Source: Anoplopoma fimbria (lineage: Eukaryota > Chordata > Actinopteri > Perciformes > Anoplopomatidae). From it: a DNA stretch of 64,000 nucleotides. The position numbers and the translations under genes are program-made. The notes below the pieces were generated by a model that ran no database searches, was not told the DNA's origin, and saw only the letters and a list, made by a program, of their open reading frames with translations. Location of the stretch: the NCBI RefSeq assembly GCF_027596085.1, contig NC_072457.1:30177398-30241397 (forward strand), read 5' to 3'. Below, in pieces: positions 63,263-64,000 of this stretch (position 1 is its first letter; each line of letters starts with the position of its first letter).

Positions 63263-63576
63263 CTAACTGGTGTCCATCTGAAATTGAATAAGAAAACGTT
63301 ATTGAATTATCAATAAATACACAATATGTTCAAAATATAAATTGTTTTCATGGAAGCCAAGTTCATACCTTGGCATTGTAAGCATCCAATTGGGCATCAA
63401 GCTCCTCTGCTGAAAGTTGAGGTCTGTTTCCACCTCCTCTTCCACGACCTCTGAAGCCTCCGCTGCCACCACGTTGCCGCCGTTCACCACGTTCACTCCT
63501 TTCACCCCTATCACTCCGTTCACTCCTTTCAAACTTGGGCTGTCCAAGCCTGCTGCGGTCAAACCCTCTGTTTGAA
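63263..63576 (-). CDS. alyref: Aly/REF mRNA export factor, C-terminal exons (partial)
   Basis: Adapter of the TREX complex that loads the NXF1 export receptor onto spliced mRNA in the nucleus. Two exons are in the window. 63576-63369 encodes an arginine/glycine-rich tract (SNRGFDRSRLGQPKFERS, then RGGSGGFRGRGRGGG) and NRPQLSAEELDAQLDAYNAK. 63277-63263 encodes MDTS and the stop. The ending LSAEELDAQLDAYNAKMDTS is the conserved C-terminal UAP56-binding motif of ALYREF. Splice sites are TTTTTGCAG/T, AAG/GTATGA and TTTCAG/ATG. The first listed exon begins with the third base of a codon. The RRM-encoding exons lie beyond the right edge; 63577-64000 is intron with nothing recognised. Confidence 0.93.
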
Positions 63577-64000
63577 CTGCAAAAAGATCAAATAAGTTCA
63601 GATACAACCAGGTATTCACAGAAAATAACCCAAGAGCTTCCAATCACTGGAACACATATAATAATAAATGCTGTGCCTGCTAGCAACAATAGCATCCTGT
63701 TGCAGAGCTCCAGACGTCATAATCTCTATATATTATATTACTTATTATCTAATAAGTAATGTTTAAATGCATGTCTGTATTATATGGAGAACTGAATCGT
63801 TTTAATCTGCTCATCATCATTAATTAATAAAGTAGCCTGCTGATTATGCATCACATTCAGTGATACATTAACTAAAGTACTGGAATAATACTTCTGCTCT
63901 TTTACTAAACATGTTGAAAGCGGGACTTTTACATTTTTAGTCTGGTATTTTTTCTTTTAGAGAAGTAAAGAATCTGGGTATTTCTACTGCAACCATTGAA

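Noticed and set aside
63299..63643. Minus-strand frame with GVKGVNVVNG-type residues at the right end
   Set aside because: It is the wrong frame of the alyref Arg/Gly-rich exon; the alternate frame gives the conserved LSAEELDAQLDAYNAK ending.

Overview
The window is a stretch of vertebrate nuclear DNA, almost certainly from a teleost (ray-finned) fish. Three things point this way. The genes have introns and encode vertebrate-specific families. The interspersed repeats (Tc1-like DNA transposon, L2-type LINE, tRNA-derived SINEs, hAT-type MITE) are of kinds typical of fish. Microsatellites are abundant. Most of the 64 kb is intron, intergenic DNA and repeats.

Layout. (1) 1-6.3 kb is repeat-rich: the left copy of a direct segmental duplication carrying a hAT MITE and a SINE, then a 3'-truncated L2-type LINE and another SINE. 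(2) 6.6-9.6 kb holds LINE and MITE fragments. (3) 10.9-12.2 kb is the single coding exon of a class A GPCR closest to the prostaglandin D2 receptor 2 (ptgdr2/CRTH2). The right copy of the segmental duplication (13.0-14.7 kb) starts 0.8 kb downstream. (4) 16.0-17.9 kb has a Tc1-type MITE beside a full-length Tc1-like transposon with an open 344-aa transposase. (5) 20.9-38.5 kb is a calcium-binding-protein gene, best matched to cabp2. It has two alternative 5' ends: a caldendrin-like N-terminus and a myristoylation-type MGN N-terminus, and both join the same four-EF-hand body. (6) 39.5-40.0 kb is a broken fragment of a very large interferon-inducible GTPase (GVIN/VLIG). (7) 40.0-50.45 kb is an unusual AT-rich satellite-like array of a CATAGTATAGTATG unit. 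It is studded with nine modules; the six full ones carry tRNA-like (pol III A/B box) sequence, and part of the array has a higher-order period of about 1.65 kb. A 1.2-kb interspersed repeat interrupts it. (8) 50.7-60.5 kb is arhgdia (RhoGDI alpha) on the minus strand, with all five coding exons, a non-coding first exon and a CpG-rich promoter carrying CRE, CCAAT and ETS motifs. (9) 63.26-63.58 kb has the last two coding exons of alyref on the minus strand, running off the right edge.

The genes do not form a functional operon. The arhgdia-alyref adjacency matches the conserved vertebrate order. The most unusual part is the 10-kb array with tRNA-like modules. The most useful gene-level observations are the alternative cabp2 N-termini, the long third intracellular loop of the ptgdr2-like receptor, and the prediction of a second ptgdr2-like copy just left of the window.
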